From Hyphomicrobiales bacterium (lineage in GTDB: Bacteria > Pseudomonadota > Alphaproteobacteria > Rhizobiales > Kaistiaceae): 46,404 nt of DNA. The DNA lies in NCBI GenBank assembly GCA_024222895.1, contig JAAEOR010000979.1, positions 1 through 46,404 of the forward strand, given 5' to 3'. This document shows, in pieces, positions 26,204-35,055 of the stretch (position 1 is its first letter; every line of letters begins with the position of its first letter). The translations under genes were made by a program, and so were the position numbers. The notes under the pieces are model-generated. The model was not told where the DNA came from. It was given only the letters and a program-made list of their open reading frames with translations, and did no database searches.

Positions 26204-26651
26204 TGTCGCTAGCACACGAGTTGTCCGGGTTAGGTAGCACACGAGTTGTCCGGTTTGTTTGTCGCGCGAGGAGGTGCGGCGATGAACCGGGCAACATGGC
26301 TACAGGAACGCAGGATGAGGAAGTTTCGGGACGTATTGAGCCGCTGGGAGCGGCGCGAGCTGACGATGGCGGAAGCCGGCGAGATACTGGGGTGCTCGGA
26401 GCGTCAGTTCCGTCGCTACCGGGATCGCCACGAGGAGGAAGGGCTGGCGGGTTTGGCTGACAAGCGTCTTGGCAAGGCCTCGGCGCGGCGGGTCCCCGTC
26501 GACGAGATTGCCTGGATGCTGGACCAGTACCGGACGGAATATCGCGGCTGGAATGTGAAGCACTTCCACGAGCAGCTTGTGAAGCATCATGGTTTCGGCT
26601 GGGGCTATACCTGGACCAAGACCCAACTGCACACTGCGAGTGCTACCGACA
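26204..26651 (+). mobile_element. 448-bp internally deleted insertion sequence (ISNCY/IS1202-like)
   Basis: The left end TGTCGCTAGCACACG (26204-26218) and the right end, read inverted from 26651, TGTCGGTAGCACTCG agree at 13 of 15 positions and serve as terminal inverted repeats. Inside the left end a 19-bp sequence TAGCACACGAGTTGTCCGG occurs twice (26210-26228, 26235-26253), probably as transposase-binding sites. The element keeps the first 117 or so codons of a transposase and has lost the rest, including the DDE domain. It is bordered by an 18-bp duplication. The family assignment comes from the transposase N-terminus. Duplications of about 15-18 bp are reported for part of the IS1202 family, which fits. 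It can move only if a helper copy exists elsewhere. Confidence 0.82.
26282..26632 (+). pseudogene. transposase N-terminal remnant
   Basis: The frame starts at ATG 26282 after a GGAGGTG ribosome site. It encodes [20 protein letters not shown], a helix-turn-helix region around [20 protein letters not shown], then [10 protein letters not shown] and [12 protein letters not shown], after which similarity to the family stops (residue 117). Full transposases of this kind are several hundred residues long. The frame stays open to 26911, but that stretch is antisense trmB, not transposase. Confidence 0.88.
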
Positions 26652-26669
26652 GGCCAATGGATGGCGCCC
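26652..26669. repeat. right target-site duplication of the IS relic
   Basis: GGCCAATGGATGGCGCCC repeats the left flank (26175-26192) with one mismatch, directly after the element's CGACA end and 12 bp before the trmB stop codon. Confidence 0.78.
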
Positions 26670-26681
26670 GTAGAGCCAAAT

Positions 26682-27377
26682 TCAACGAGCCGCGTCGTCC
26701 TTTCGGTCGAATGTCAGGAAAGTCGGCAGCCGCCCCGCCCGCCGGGCCTTGGCTTCGTAGCGCGTGCCCGGCCAGTCGGGAAACGGTTGGCGCCAGTCGT
26801 CGGCGCATTCCGCCGTCCACCCGAAGTCGGCGCGCGCAAGGAGGTGCCGCAAAGTCCAGGCGACATAATCCTCACTGTCGCTGGCAAACCGGAAAATGCC
26901 GCCAGGCTTGAGCGTGCGGGCAATGCGGTCGAGATTGGTTGAGTTGACAAACCGCCTTTTCCAGTGCCGACGTTTGGGCCACGGATCCGGAAACAGCATA
27001 TCGATTTCGGCGAGCGACGCAGCAGGCACCCATTCCAGCACATCGGCAGCGTCGCCGTTGAACAGCCGAATGTTGCCGTGGCCGGCCAGGTCAATCGCTG
27101 CAACCGTTGCGGCCATTCCCTCAACGAACGGCTCCACGCCAACGAAGCCGCTTGCCGGCAGTCGCGTCGCACAAGCAACCAGATGCTCCCCGGCGCCAAA
27201 GCCTATTTCGAGGCGGACATCGTCAACCGGATTGACAAAAAGGCGCGTCAGCGGCTGCGGTGGCGGCACTCGCAAGTCGATGGCCAAAGTCTGGAAAACA
27301 GTCGCCATCAATTTGGCCCGACGCGGCGACAGCGGTTTGCCGATACGCCGGCCGTACAGGTAGGTGCGCCGGCGCAT
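26682..27377 (-). CDS. trmB: tRNA (guanine-46-N7)-methyltransferase
   Basis: SAM-dependent enzyme that makes m7G46 in tRNA variable loops, 231 residues. The SAM-binding motif I is LEIGFGAGEHLV. The family-specific block is DMLFPDPWPKRRHWKRRFV, with the aspartate thought to bind tRNA or act in catalysis. The C-terminal TRYEAKARRAGR is typical. It lies 40 bp downstream of metK. In related genomes rimP usually follows closely; here the IS relic intervenes. Confidence 0.96.
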   Translation of the reverse strand: MRRRTYLYGRRIGKPLSPRRAKLMATVFQTLAIDLRVPPPQPLTRLFVNPVDDVRLEIGFGAGEHLVACATRLPASGFVGVEPFVEGMAATVAAIDLAGHGNIRLFNGDAADVLEWVPAASLAEIDMLFPDPWPKRRHWKRRFVNSTNLDRIARTLKPGGIFRFASDSEDYVAWTLRHLLARADFGWTAECADDWRQPFPDWPGTRYEAKARRAGRLPTFLTFDRKDDAAR

Positions 27378-27417
27378 GGCGCTTCGCTCCCGGGGCGGGC
27401 GAACGGCCGTGCCCTGG

Positions 27418-28593
27418 CTAGCGGATAGCGGCGCGCAGTTCGTCTACCAGATCAACTTTTTCCCACGAAAAACCGCCGTCGGCTTCCGGTGACCGACCAA
27501 AGTGGCCATAGGCAGCGGTTCGCGCGTAAATCGGCTTGTTGAGACCAAGATGCTCGCGGATGCCGCGCGGCGTCAGGTCCATGACTTCACCAAGCGCTCG
27601 CTCGAGCGCCTCTTCGTCAACGCGTCCGCTGCCATGGAGGTCGACATAGATGGATAACGGTTTCGCAAGGCCAATCGCGTAGGAGAGCTGGATGGTACAG
27701 CGGTCGGCAAGATCTCCCGAGACCACGTTCTTGGCCAGATAGCGGGCGGCATAGGCGGCCGAGCGGTCAACCTTGGTTGGATCCTTGCCTGAAAACGCAC
27801 CGCCGCCGTGGGGCGAGGCACCGCCATAGGTGTCGACGATGATCTTGCGGCCGGTCAGGCCACAATCTCCGTCAGGACCACCGATGACGAACTTGCCGGT
27901 CGGATTGACATGCCACTGGGTGGCCCCGTTGATCCATTCCGTCGGCAGCGCCTGACGGACATAGGGCTCGACAACGTCCCTGACGTCACTTGAACTCAAG
28001 CTTTCATCGAGATGCTGGGTCGACACCACGATCGACGCTGCTTCAACCGGTTCGCCGTCGCGGTAAGCAACCGTGACCTGGCTCTTGGAGTCCGGCCCGA
28101 GCACCGGCTCGGCTCCCGAATGCCGTGCTTCGGCCATCAGTTTCAGGATCCGGTGAGCATAGAAAATCGGCGCTGGCATCAATTCGGACGTCTCGCGGCA
28201 GGCGAAGCCGAACATGATTCCCTGATCGCCAGCACCCTCGTCCTTGTTGCCCTTGGCGTCGACTCCCTGGGCAATATCGGCCGACTGGTCGTGAAGGAGG
28301 TTCTCCACCTCGGCATGTTGCCAGTGGAACCCTTCCTGCTCGTAGCCGATGTCACGGATGGCCTGGCGGGCGAGATCGGCGACCTGGTCGTAAACGTCCT
28401 GCGGGCCACGAACTTCGCCGGCCACGACGATACGATTGGTCGTCGTGAGCGTCTCACAAGCGACCCGCGACTCCGGCAGAGCGGCAATATAGGCGTCTAC
28501 GATAGTATCGGATATGCGGTCACAGACCTTGTCCGGGTGACCTTCCGAAACGGATTCACTGGTGAACAAATAGGAGGAACGCGGCAACGACAT
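27418..28593 (-). CDS. metK: S-adenosylmethionine synthetase
   Basis: Makes SAM from ATP and methionine. The 391-residue tetrameric enzyme has [20 protein letters not shown] (His19 catalytic), [10 protein letters not shown], and the P-loop-like [19 protein letters not shown]. Length and termini are normal. The start at 28593 follows an AAAGGG ribosome site. Upstream, the 183-bp gap to the XRE gene is rich in predicted stem-loops. It is followed by trmB, so SAM production and one of its users are adjacent. Confidence 0.98.
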   Translation of the reverse strand: MSLPRSSYLFTSESVSEGHPDKVCDRISDTIVDAYIAALPESRVACETLTTTNRIVVAGEVRGPQDVYDQVADLARQAIRDIGYEQEGFHWQHAEVENLLHDQSADIAQGVDAKGNKDEGAGDQGIMFGFACRETSELMPAPIFYAHRILKLMAEARHSGAEPVLGPDSKSQVTVAYRDGEPVEAASIVVSTQHLDESLSSSDVRDVVEPYVRQALPTEWINGATQWHVNPTGKFVIGGPDGDCGLTGRKIIVDTYGGASPHGGGAFSGKDPTKVDRSAAYAARYLAKNVVSGDLADRCTIQLSYAIGLAKPLSIYVDLHGSGRVDEEALERALGEVMDLTPRGIREHLGLNKPIYARTAAYGHFGRSPEADGGFSWEKVDLVDELRAAIR

Positions 28594-28736
28594 CGGCCCT
28601 TTTTTTGAGAAGACCGTCAGGCGATACCTGACCGGGAATCGCCGACGTTCTGGCAGCCAATGGAAGAGCGGTCAACCGCCTTCAGCCGGCCGCGCGGCCG
28701 GACCGATCCATTCAGCCGACGGTTGGCGACCGGCTG
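28594..28736 (-). promoter_or_regulatory. structured metK leader, possible SAM-responsive element
   Basis: Three minus-strand hairpins can form. The one nearest the gene (28615-28647) has arms CGTCGGCGAT and ATCGCCTGACG (10 bp, one bulge) around a 12-base loop. A competing shorter pairing GTCAGG/CCTGAC uses loop bases, giving two exclusive folds. The loop has CCC that could pair with GGG in the ribosome site. A perfect 16-bp palindrome CCGGCCGCGCGGCCGG lies at 28686-28701, and a CAGCCG/CGGCTG stem at 28713-28736. It does not clearly match any SAM riboswitch consensus I know. Confidence 0.35.
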
Positions 28737-28776
28737 CCCCTAACGGAACACGCGAGCAAATCGCGAAATTGTTGCT

Positions 28777-29190
28777 TCAGCCGACCTCGTCACCACCGGA
28801 GATCGAGCGTACGAGGTCGATAACCTTGCGCCGAACCTTGGCATCCTTGATGCGAACAAATGCCTTGTTGAGCTGGATGCCCTCTGCGCTTGAGAGAAAA
28901 TCGACGACATAGCTCGCTGACTGCGGCTCGGCCATTCCACTGGCAGCCTGCTCCCCGCCGGGAGCATCTTCAAAGAAGAACGAGATCGGAACGTTGAGAA
29001 CCCGAGCAATGTTCTGCAGGCGACTCGCGCCAATTCGGTTCGTCCCCTTCTCGTATTTCTGAATCTGCTGGAAGGTTATACCGAGACTGTCGCCAAGCTT
29101 TTCTTGACTCATACTGAGCATCATCCGCCGGAGTCGGACGCGACTACCGACGTGGATGTCAATCGGATTGGGTTGTTTCTTGTTGGCCAT
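28777..29190 (-). CDS. XRE-family transcriptional regulator (PhrR-like)
   Basis: The 137-residue regulator has an N-terminal Cro/C1 helix-turn-helix: VGSRVRLRRMMLSMSQEKLG, then LGITFQQIQKYEKGTNRIGA with the recognition helix. A C-terminal helical segment (FLSSAEGIQLNKAFVRIKD, VRRKVIDLVRSIS) follows. ATG 29190 is preferred because GAGAGG lies just upstream; another ATG at 29202 precedes that site. Small XRE genes between lnt and metK are common in Alphaproteobacteria, for example the acid-responsive phrR next to actA/lnt in Sinorhizobium. The trigger here is unknown. It has its own candidate promoter at 29359-29388. Confidence 0.9.
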   Translation of the reverse strand: MANKKQPNPIDIHVGSRVRLRRMMLSMSQEKLGDSLGITFQQIQKYEKGTNRIGASRLQNIARVLNVPISFFFEDAPGGEQAASGMAEPQSASYVVDFLSSAEGIQLNKAFVRIKDAKVRRKVIDLVRSISGGDEVG

Positions 29191-29358
29191 GAGGCCTCTC
29201 ATTTTGGCCGCGGATTGCGGCTCATTGAAGACAGCGGTACTACACCGCGGTGAGACTTGATGGTTCCATCATCATAGGACCAGCGAATTTTGTCGGCCTG
29301 TTCCATAAACCGAACTAGCCGAATCGCCTTCACTTCCTCTACGGCGGACATAGACAAC

Positions 29359-29388
29359 GATAGAGCATGACATGTCGGTTTCTGTCAA
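29359..29388 (-). promoter_or_regulatory. candidate promoter of the XRE regulator
   Basis: A perfect TTGACA (complement of 29383-29388) overlaps the lnt stop codon; TCTATC (complement of 29359-29364) lies 18 bp downstream. A GACATGTC palindrome sits in the spacer and could be an autoregulatory site. The -10 match is modest. Confidence 0.4.
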
Positions 29389-30989
29389 TTTCTCCTAAAC
29401 TTTATCGTAAACTCGACACAAATCACGACGACCGCAGCAAGTATGAGCATCACCAGGAACAGTGTGTCACCGTACCGCGCGTACAGGGTAATAGAGATTC
29501 TAGGGGGCAAACTCCCGTCGACAATACCCCGCCGGCCCAATTCCAGACTCTTTTGCACTTCGCCATATGTGTTTACAACCCCGGATATTCCCGTGTTGGC
29601 GGCTCGCACCATGGGTAGTCCCTCCTCCACCGCCCTGACGCGTGCCTGAAGGAAGTGCTGGTGCGGTCCCGGCGTGTCGCCAAACCATCCATCATTGGTC
29701 AGGTTCAAAAGCCAGCCCGGGCGCGGCCCAGCGCCAATGACAGCCCCCGGAAACGTGATTTCGTAGCAAATCAGCGGGCCAAATGCGGGCCCATTCTCCA
29801 AAGTAAGAGCATGTCGCTTCGATCCGGGGGCAAATCCGCCCGGAAGCGCGACAAGCTGACGCAGCCCGAAGCCACTCAGCAGATCGAGCAACGGCAGAAA
29901 CTCCCCGAAGGGAACAAGCCGAACCTTGTCGTAGACGCCGACGATCTCACCATCGTCGGCGATGAGAAATACGCTGTTGAAAACCCGCGGCGGCTGGTCG
30001 CCGTGACCGGGTTCGGCCCGCGCTGCGCCGGTGATCAGCACCGCGCCCGATGGCAACAGTTCGGCGATCGCCGCGAGACGTTCGGGCCGCTCGGTCAGGA
30101 GGAAGGGAAACGCCGATTCCGGCCAGACAAGAACATCCACGTCGTCGATTGTTTGACCGTCCAGTTCAACGACGCTCAGCCTCAGATATCGGCCGAAGAC
30201 CGCATCCTCCTGAGCCACATCCCATTTTTCATCCTGATCCAGCATTGGTTGAACAATGCGGAGGGTGAGATCGGTGGGCGGCCCCTCCTCCGCTCCGGAC
30301 AACCGAACCATGCCAAAGCCAACGTGAACGAGAAACAACCCGACCGAGAACGCCACAAATCCGTAGCGGGCGCGCGAATGGTCCGCTGAGCCGCCAAGTA
30401 CTGCGGGCGCCGCGAAAACGACCACCGCGACCAGTGTTAGCCCCCAGATCCCGATGATCGAGGCGGTTTGCATCATCACCGGGTTCGGAGTCAAAGCGTA
30501 GCCGACAGCATTCCACGGAAATCCAGTGAGGACATGCCCGCGCAGCCACTCGGCGCTGCTCAACCCAACCGCCAGAATCAGGATGCGCGGCCATCGATCG
30601 AGCCAAACGAGACGCGCTGCCGCGGATGCCGCGGCCCAGAATATGGCAAGACCTGCCGGCAACAACACAACAGCCAACGGCAACGCCCAGACGAACTCGT
30701 CGGCATCGACGAGGAACGCAGCGCCGATCCACCAAAGCCCCCCCAGGAAATAGCCGAATCCGAAAGCCCAGCCGACGACGGCGCCGGCAACGAGTGCTCG
30801 GACCGTTCCGGCATCACGAATGGACGGGACACTGTCGATCAGCCACACGAATACCGGGAATGTGATCCAAAGAATCGGAAACAGGCCGAATGGCGCCAAA
30901 GCCAATGACGACGCGGCGCCGGCGCCGACGGCCAGGACAAGCCGCTGCCAGCCCCTCAGGGCGACAATGCGATTGGCGATTCGATCCAT
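29385..30989 (-). CDS. lnt: apolipoprotein N-acyltransferase
   Basis: Inner-membrane enzyme adding the third acyl chain to lipoproteins, 534 residues. The N-terminal half has about six helices. The periplasmic nitrilase-type domain carries the catalytic triad as Glu291 (VWPESAF), Lys355 (YDKVRLVPFGEFLP) and Cys408 (LICYEITFPG). A last helix precedes the C-terminus. It lies 50 bp downstream of the corC-like gene, the usual corC-lnt order. All key residues are intact. Confidence 0.97.
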   Translation of the reverse strand: MDRIANRIVALRGWQRLVLAVGAGAASSLALAPFGLFPILWITFPVFVWLIDSVPSIRDAGTVRALVAGAVVGWAFGFGYFLGGLWWIGAAFLVDADEFVWALPLAVVLLPAGLAIFWAAASAAARLVWLDRWPRILILAVGLSSAEWLRGHVLTGFPWNAVGYALTPNPVMMQTASIIGIWGLTLVAVVVFAAPAVLGGSADHSRARYGFVAFSVGLFLVHVGFGMVRLSGAEEGPPTDLTLRIVQPMLDQDEKWDVAQEDAVFGRYLRLSVVELDGQTIDDVDVLVWPESAFPFLLTERPERLAAIAELLPSGAVLITGAARAEPGHGDQPPRVFNSVFLIADDGEIVGVYDKVRLVPFGEFLPLLDLLSGFGLRQLVALPGGFAPGSKRHALTLENGPAFGPLICYEITFPGAVIGAGPRPGWLLNLTNDGWFGDTPGPHQHFLQARVRAVEEGLPMVRAANTGISGVVNTYGEVQKSLELGRRGIVDGSLPPRISITLYARYGDTLFLVMLILAAVVVICVEFTIKFRRN

Positions 30990-31039
30990 GGCGGACGACC
31001 AAAGGGCGGGGGCCGAAACCCGTCAAGGGGGCGCAGTAT

Positions 31040-32122
31040 TCAGTTGTCTTCGTCGACTTCCGGACGCTGCTGGCGAACCCTGCGGCGAGGCTCCGGCCGC
31101 GGCGCCCCGCGCTCGCGGTTGTAGATCCGCAGTCGTCTGATCCGCCTCGGATCGGCATCGAGAATCTCGAACTCTAACCCGCCGGGCGCTGTCACCAATT
31201 CACCACGCACCGGAATGCGGCCCAGCAGGCTGAAGACCAAACCGCCAATGGTTTCAACATCCTCAGCCGCGTCTCCAGGCGCCAGACTGGAACCTATCGC
31301 GGCCGAAACCTCGTCGAGATCGGCCCGCGCGTCGGCGAGAAACACGCCTTCGCCGTCAGGGACAATCATCGGGGTGACTTCGCTGTCATGCTCATCCTCG
31401 ATGTCGCCGACCACCAGTTCCACGACATCCTCGAGCGATACCAGACCGTCGGTACCGCCGTATTCGTCGATGACCAGGGCCATTTGCATTCGTGTCGCCT
31501 GCATGGATGCCAGGAGCGCTGTGACCGGCATTGACGGCGGTACAAAGAGAATGTCGCGAACCAGTTCAACCGCCGAGAGCGCGTCACTCAAATTGACCCG
31601 CGGAAGATCAAAAACAACCGGTTCGCGCGCCGCTCCGTTCCCCCCGGCTCCGCCGTTTACGTGGCCTTCCAGCGCCCCGGGCGCGACGGCAGCCGCTCTG
31701 GCGAAGAAACCCATGAGATCCTTGATGTGGACAAGCCCCACCGGATCGTCGAGCGTTTCGCGATAGACCGGCAGCCGGGAATGACCGGCCCGCAGAAAAT
31801 CTGCCAGCAGATCCGCGAGCGAAATGTCGGTGTCAACAGCAACGATATCGGCCCGCGGGACCATGACATCATCGACGCGGACCTCGCGGAGTCGAAGGAT
31901 GTTGGACAGCATCGCCCGCTCTTCAGGCGAAAAACCCGCCACGGCATCATCGGTATCGAGCGCCTCGGCTATCTCCTGGCGAATTGGGACGGCGCCGCGC
32001 AAACCGACCGCAGACTTGATCCGCTCCAGCCAGCCTTCCTGCGGGGGAACGCCAACCGGGTTGGTACTATCGGGTTCTGGAGCCGGTTCCGGCGATGTTG
32101 CTTCAGTCTTGCTGTCTGTCAT
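31040..32122 (-). CDS. corC: CorC/HlyC-family CBS-domain protein
   Basis: The 360-residue protein has a Pro/Glu-rich N-terminus, then two CBS domains (VRVDDVMVPRADIVAVDT; FVPPSMPVTALLASMQ with VIDEYGGTDGLVSLEDVVE) and a C-terminal CorC/HlyC domain (IGGLVFSLLGRIPVRGELV). The long Gly/Ala-rich loop between the CBS domains (about residues 150-170) is unusual but not disruptive. There are no transmembrane segments, so it is the cytoplasmic CorC type linked to magnesium/cobalt efflux, sometimes annotated as hemolysin C. It lies between ybeY (19 bp upstream) and lnt. Confidence 0.93.
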   Translation of the reverse strand: MTDSKTEATSPEPAPEPDSTNPVGVPPQEGWLERIKSAVGLRGAVPIRQEIAEALDTDDAVAGFSPEERAMLSNILRLREVRVDDVMVPRADIVAVDTDISLADLLADFLRAGHSRLPVYRETLDDPVGLVHIKDLMGFFARAAAVAPGALEGHVNGGAGGNGAAREPVVFDLPRVNLSDALSAVELVRDILFVPPSMPVTALLASMQATRMQMALVIDEYGGTDGLVSLEDVVELVVGDIEDEHDSEVTPMIVPDGEGVFLADARADLDEVSAAIGSSLAPGDAAEDVETIGGLVFSLLGRIPVRGELVTAPGGLEFEILDADPRRIRRLRIYNRERGAPRPEPRRRVRQQRPEVDEDN

Positions 32123-32141
32123 GGCAGGGCTACGGGCTAAC

Positions 32142-32648
32142 TCAGATGGCGTAAGGATCGGCGAGACCTAGATCCCTCATTATAGAGGTCTCGAGCCGCT
32201 CCATTGCAACTGCTTGTTTGTCCGTTTCGTGATCGTATCCGATAAGGTGAAGAAATCCATGGACGATGAGATGGGTCACATGGGCCTCGAGCCCAAGGCC
32301 CAACCCCCCGGCCTCGCGCTGTACGGTCTCGTACGCCAGAACCACGTCTCCGAGCAGGGGACCGCTGCGTCCGGCCACCGGCGGTCCGGCCGGGAAAGAC
32401 AAAACATTGGTCGCTTTGTCCAGTCCGCGGAACCGGCGGTTGAGATCGCGCGCCGCAGCGTCGTCGGTGAACAAGACCGCGACTTCCGCATCCGCTGCGA
32501 GCCGCTCGGCTGTTCGGCCCGCCGCCGCGGTCATGGCTGACACGCACAACAGGGCGAGATGTTCCGTCGACTCCCAGCCACCGGCTACAAAAGTGGTTTC
32601 GACCGCAACCGTGCCGGCAATGCTCCCTGCCTCTTCGGGCCCGGTCAA
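32142..32648 (-). CDS. ybeY: endoribonuclease YbeY
   Basis: Zn-dependent single-strand RNase used in 16S rRNA 3'-end maturation and ribosome quality control. The 168-residue protein shows the metal motif HGFLHLIGYDH (His130, His134, His140) and the upstream TNVLSFPAG and GDVVLAYETV segments. Its ATG overlaps the phoH stop codon by ATGA, so the two are translated together, as in most bacteria. Confidence 0.97.
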   Translation of the reverse strand: MTGPEEAGSIAGTVAVETTFVAGGWESTEHLALLCVSAMTAAAGRTAERLAADAEVAVLFTDDAAARDLNRRFRGLDKATNVLSFPAGPPVAGRSGPLLGDVVLAYETVQREAGGLGLGLEAHVTHLIVHGFLHLIGYDHETDKQAVAMERLETSIMRDLGLADPYAI

Positions 32649-33667
32649 TCCGGACTTTTCCCCGAAGCAGCGCGCTCATATGCCTCGACAATGCGACCAA
32701 CGAGCGGATGACGCACGACGTCGGATGAGCCGAACCGGATCCGGGCGATGCCATCGACTTCGTCCAGGAGGTCAACCGCCTCGACCAGACCCGACGTCTG
32801 ACCCGGTGGCAGATCGACCTGACTGGGATCGCCGGTAACGATCATCTTCGAGTTCTCACCAAGCCGGGTGAGGAACATCTTCATCTGCATGGACGTCGTG
32901 TTCTGCGCTTCGTCGAGGATGACGACCGCGTCCGACAGAGTGCGGCCCCGCATGAATGCCAGCGGTGCAACTTCGATCATACCCGACCGGAGGCCTCGTT
33001 CGACCTTGTCGGGCGGCATCATATCATAGAGAGCATCGTAGAGTGGTCGCAGATATGGATCGACTTTCTCACGCATGTCGCCGGGCAGGAAACCCAGTCG
33101 CTCGCCGGCTTCGACCGCCGGGCGCGACAGCACGATGCGCTCGACCGCACCGCGCTCGACCATGGCCGAGGCGTAGGCGACGGCAAGGTAGGTCTTGCCG
33201 GTGCCGGCCGGGCCAAGGCCAAAGATCAGTTCGGCCCTATCAAAAGCACGCACATAGGCATCCTGCATCATGGTGCGGGCCATCACCGTGCGGCGGCGTG
33301 TCGATATCTGCGCCATGGCCAGCCGACCCTTAGGTTCCAGGGTCGGCAGGTTGAGTTGCGCCTCCGCGGCCTCTGCCATTCGGATGGCGCCTTCGACATC
33401 GCCGGGTGCAAGATCATGACCTTCCTGCAGGCGACCATAGAGCATGTCGAGCGCGAGCCGGGCCCGCGTACACGCTTCCTGCGAACCGCGGACCGCCACC
33501 TGATTGCCACGTCCGACGGCATCGACGCCCAGTCGCTGTTCGATCAGGGCAAGGTTGCGGTCGAATTCGCCAAAGAGTGCAGGAATCAAGCGATTGTCTT
33601 CGAACGCGACGACAAAATGGGCGTCTTCTCCGGAAACAGCCGCGGATCCCGGGGGCAATACGGTCAA
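32645..33667 (-). CDS. phoH: PhoH-family ATPase
   Basis: The 340-residue cytoplasmic ATPase has an N-terminal KH-like RNA-binding region ([20 protein letters not shown]), Walker A GPAGTGKT (152-159) and the later [10 protein letters not shown] Walker B segment. It probably works with YbeY in RNA metabolism. The start is TTG 33667. GGAGG lies seven bases upstream, the TTG overlaps the miaB stop as TTGA, and the length then matches the family. An in-frame ATG at 33742 would reach 25 codons into miaB and lacks support. Confidence 0.94.
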   Translation of the reverse strand: MTVLPPGSAAVSGEDAHFVVAFEDNRLIPALFGEFDRNLALIEQRLGVDAVGRGNQVAVRGSQEACTRARLALDMLYGRLQEGHDLAPGDVEGAIRMAEAAEAQLNLPTLEPKGRLAMAQISTRRRTVMARTMMQDAYVRAFDRAELIFGLGPAGTGKTYLAVAYASAMVERGAVERIVLSRPAVEAGERLGFLPGDMREKVDPYLRPLYDALYDMMPPDKVERGLRSGMIEVAPLAFMRGRTLSDAVVILDEAQNTTSMQMKMFLTRLGENSKMIVTGDPSQVDLPPGQTSGLVEAVDLLDEVDGIARIRFGSSDVVRHPLVGRIVEAYERAASGKSPD

Positions 33668-35055
33668 GCGGTTGCCTCCAATACCGGCGCATCGCCGTCG
33701 AGATCGACCGGCAGGCAACCAAACAGGCTGTTCGAACCGCAACCGGTGATCACGACGGACGATATTGACCCGATCAGTGACTCAGGCGCAAAGACCTGGA
33801 CCGGCGACAGCCATGGCGACCGGCCAACAATCTGACCCGGGTGACGGCCCCACCGCTCAAACAGAACATCCGCGGTCATCCCGATACGCGAGCTATTGAA
33901 GTCCGCCTGCGCCTTTCCCAGTCGCTCCTGGAGTCGGCTCAACCGATCCGCTGCATCGGCCCCGTCGACTTGCGGTCGGTCGGCCGCCGGCGTGCCCGGC
34001 CTCGGGCTGTATTTGAACGAAAAGGCCGACGCGTAGCCGACCGCATCGACGATCGACAGCGTGTCAGCGAAGTCTGCCTCCTCCTCACCGGGGAATCCAA
34101 CGATGAAATCGCCGGCCAGTGCGATGTCCGGACGAGCCTCACGAATCCGGTCGATCAGCGCAAGATAGTCGGCGCGGCTGTGCCGTCGGTTCATTGCGGC
34201 AAGAACACGATCGGAACCCGACTGAACCGGCAGATGCAGGTACGGCATCACAGCGTCGATATCGCGGTGTGCGGCAATGAGCACGTCGTCCATGTCGCGG
34301 GGGTGACTGGTCGTGTAGCGCAGTCGATCGATCCCTGGAATCTCGGCCAGACTGAAGAGCAGATCGCCAAGGCCCAGTCCGCGACCACTGGGCGTCTCGC
34401 CGCGCCAGGCGTTGACGTTCTGGCCAAGCAGGGTGACTTCGCGCACCCCATCGCCTGCCAGCCGCCGCGCTTCGGCAATGATCGCCGCCGCCGACCGCGA
34501 CACCTCCGCGCCGCGGGTATAGGGAACCACGCAGAAGGAGCAAAACTTGTCGCACCCTTCCTGAACAGTCAGAAAGGCCGAATAGCGTTTCTCGCGTGCG
34601 GCGATCGGACGATCGAGCGCCGCGAACTTGTCCCGCACTGCAAATTCGGTCTCGACGACCCGGGCACCCCCTGCGGCACGGGCGACAACGTCGGGCAAGC
34701 GTTGATAGGATTGGGGGCCGACAACAAGATCGACCTCCGGCGCCCGGCGCATGATCTCCTGGCCTTCCGCCTGGGCCACGCAACCTGTCACGCCGATCAG
34801 CACCTGACGTCCGGAAGCGGCAGCATCGTGCTTCAACCGGCGCAGACGACCGATTTCCGAGTAGACCTTTTCGGCTGCCTTTTCGCGAATGTGGCAGGTG
34901 TTGAGCAGAATCAGCTCGGCAGCCTCTGGGGACGCGACGGCGCTATAGCCCGATGAGCCCAGCGCATCCATCATGCGCTCGGAATCATAAACGTTCATCT
35001 GACAGCCATAGGTCTTGACGAAGACCCGCTTCTGCTTTCGGTCCATTCCGGTCAT
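33664..35055 (-). CDS. miaB: tRNA-2-methylthio-N6-dimethylallyladenosine synthase
   Basis: Radical-SAM methylthiotransferase modifying A37 of tRNAs. The 463-residue protein has the N-terminal auxiliary cluster cysteines Cys18, Cys54 and Cys92, and the radical-SAM triad Cys168, Cys172 and Cys175 (GCDKFCSFC). A central TIM-barrel region and a C-terminal TRAM domain ([20 protein letters not shown]) complete it. The ATG overlaps the plsC stop as ATGA. Upstream Fur and downstream phoH keep the order known in Alphaproteobacteria. Confidence 0.97.
   Translation of the reverse strand: MTGMDRKQKRVFVKTYGCQMNVYDSERMMDALGSSGYSAVASPEAAELILLNTCHIREKAAEKVYSEIGRLRRLKHDAAASGRQVLIGVTGCVAQAEGQEIMRRAPEVDLVVGPQSYQRLPDVVARAAGGARVVETEFAVRDKFAALDRPIAAREKRYSAFLTVQEGCDKFCSFCVVPYTRGAEVSRSAAAIIAEARRLAGDGVREVTLLGQNVNAWRGETPSGRGLGLGDLLFSLAEIPGIDRLRYTTSHPRDMDDVLIAAHRDIDAVMPYLHLPVQSGSDRVLAAMNRRHSRADYLALIDRIREARPDIALAGDFIVGFPGEEEADFADTLSIVDAVGYASAFSFKYSPRPGTPAADRPQVDGADAADRLSRLQERLGKAQADFNSSRIGMTADVLFERWGRHPGQIVGRSPWLSPVQVFAPESLIGSISSVVITGCGSNSLFGCLPVDLDGDAPVLEATA

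Noticed and set aside
26633-26911. Extension of the transposase frame beyond the IS right end.
   Set aside because: The frame stays open only because it is antisense to trmB; similarity to the transposase ends near residue 117.
28594-28776. A canonical SAM-II or SAM/SAH riboswitch ahead of metK.
   Set aside because: Stem-loops exist, but the conserved loop and pseudoknot sequences I know are not visible; only about 3 bp could pair with the ribosome site.
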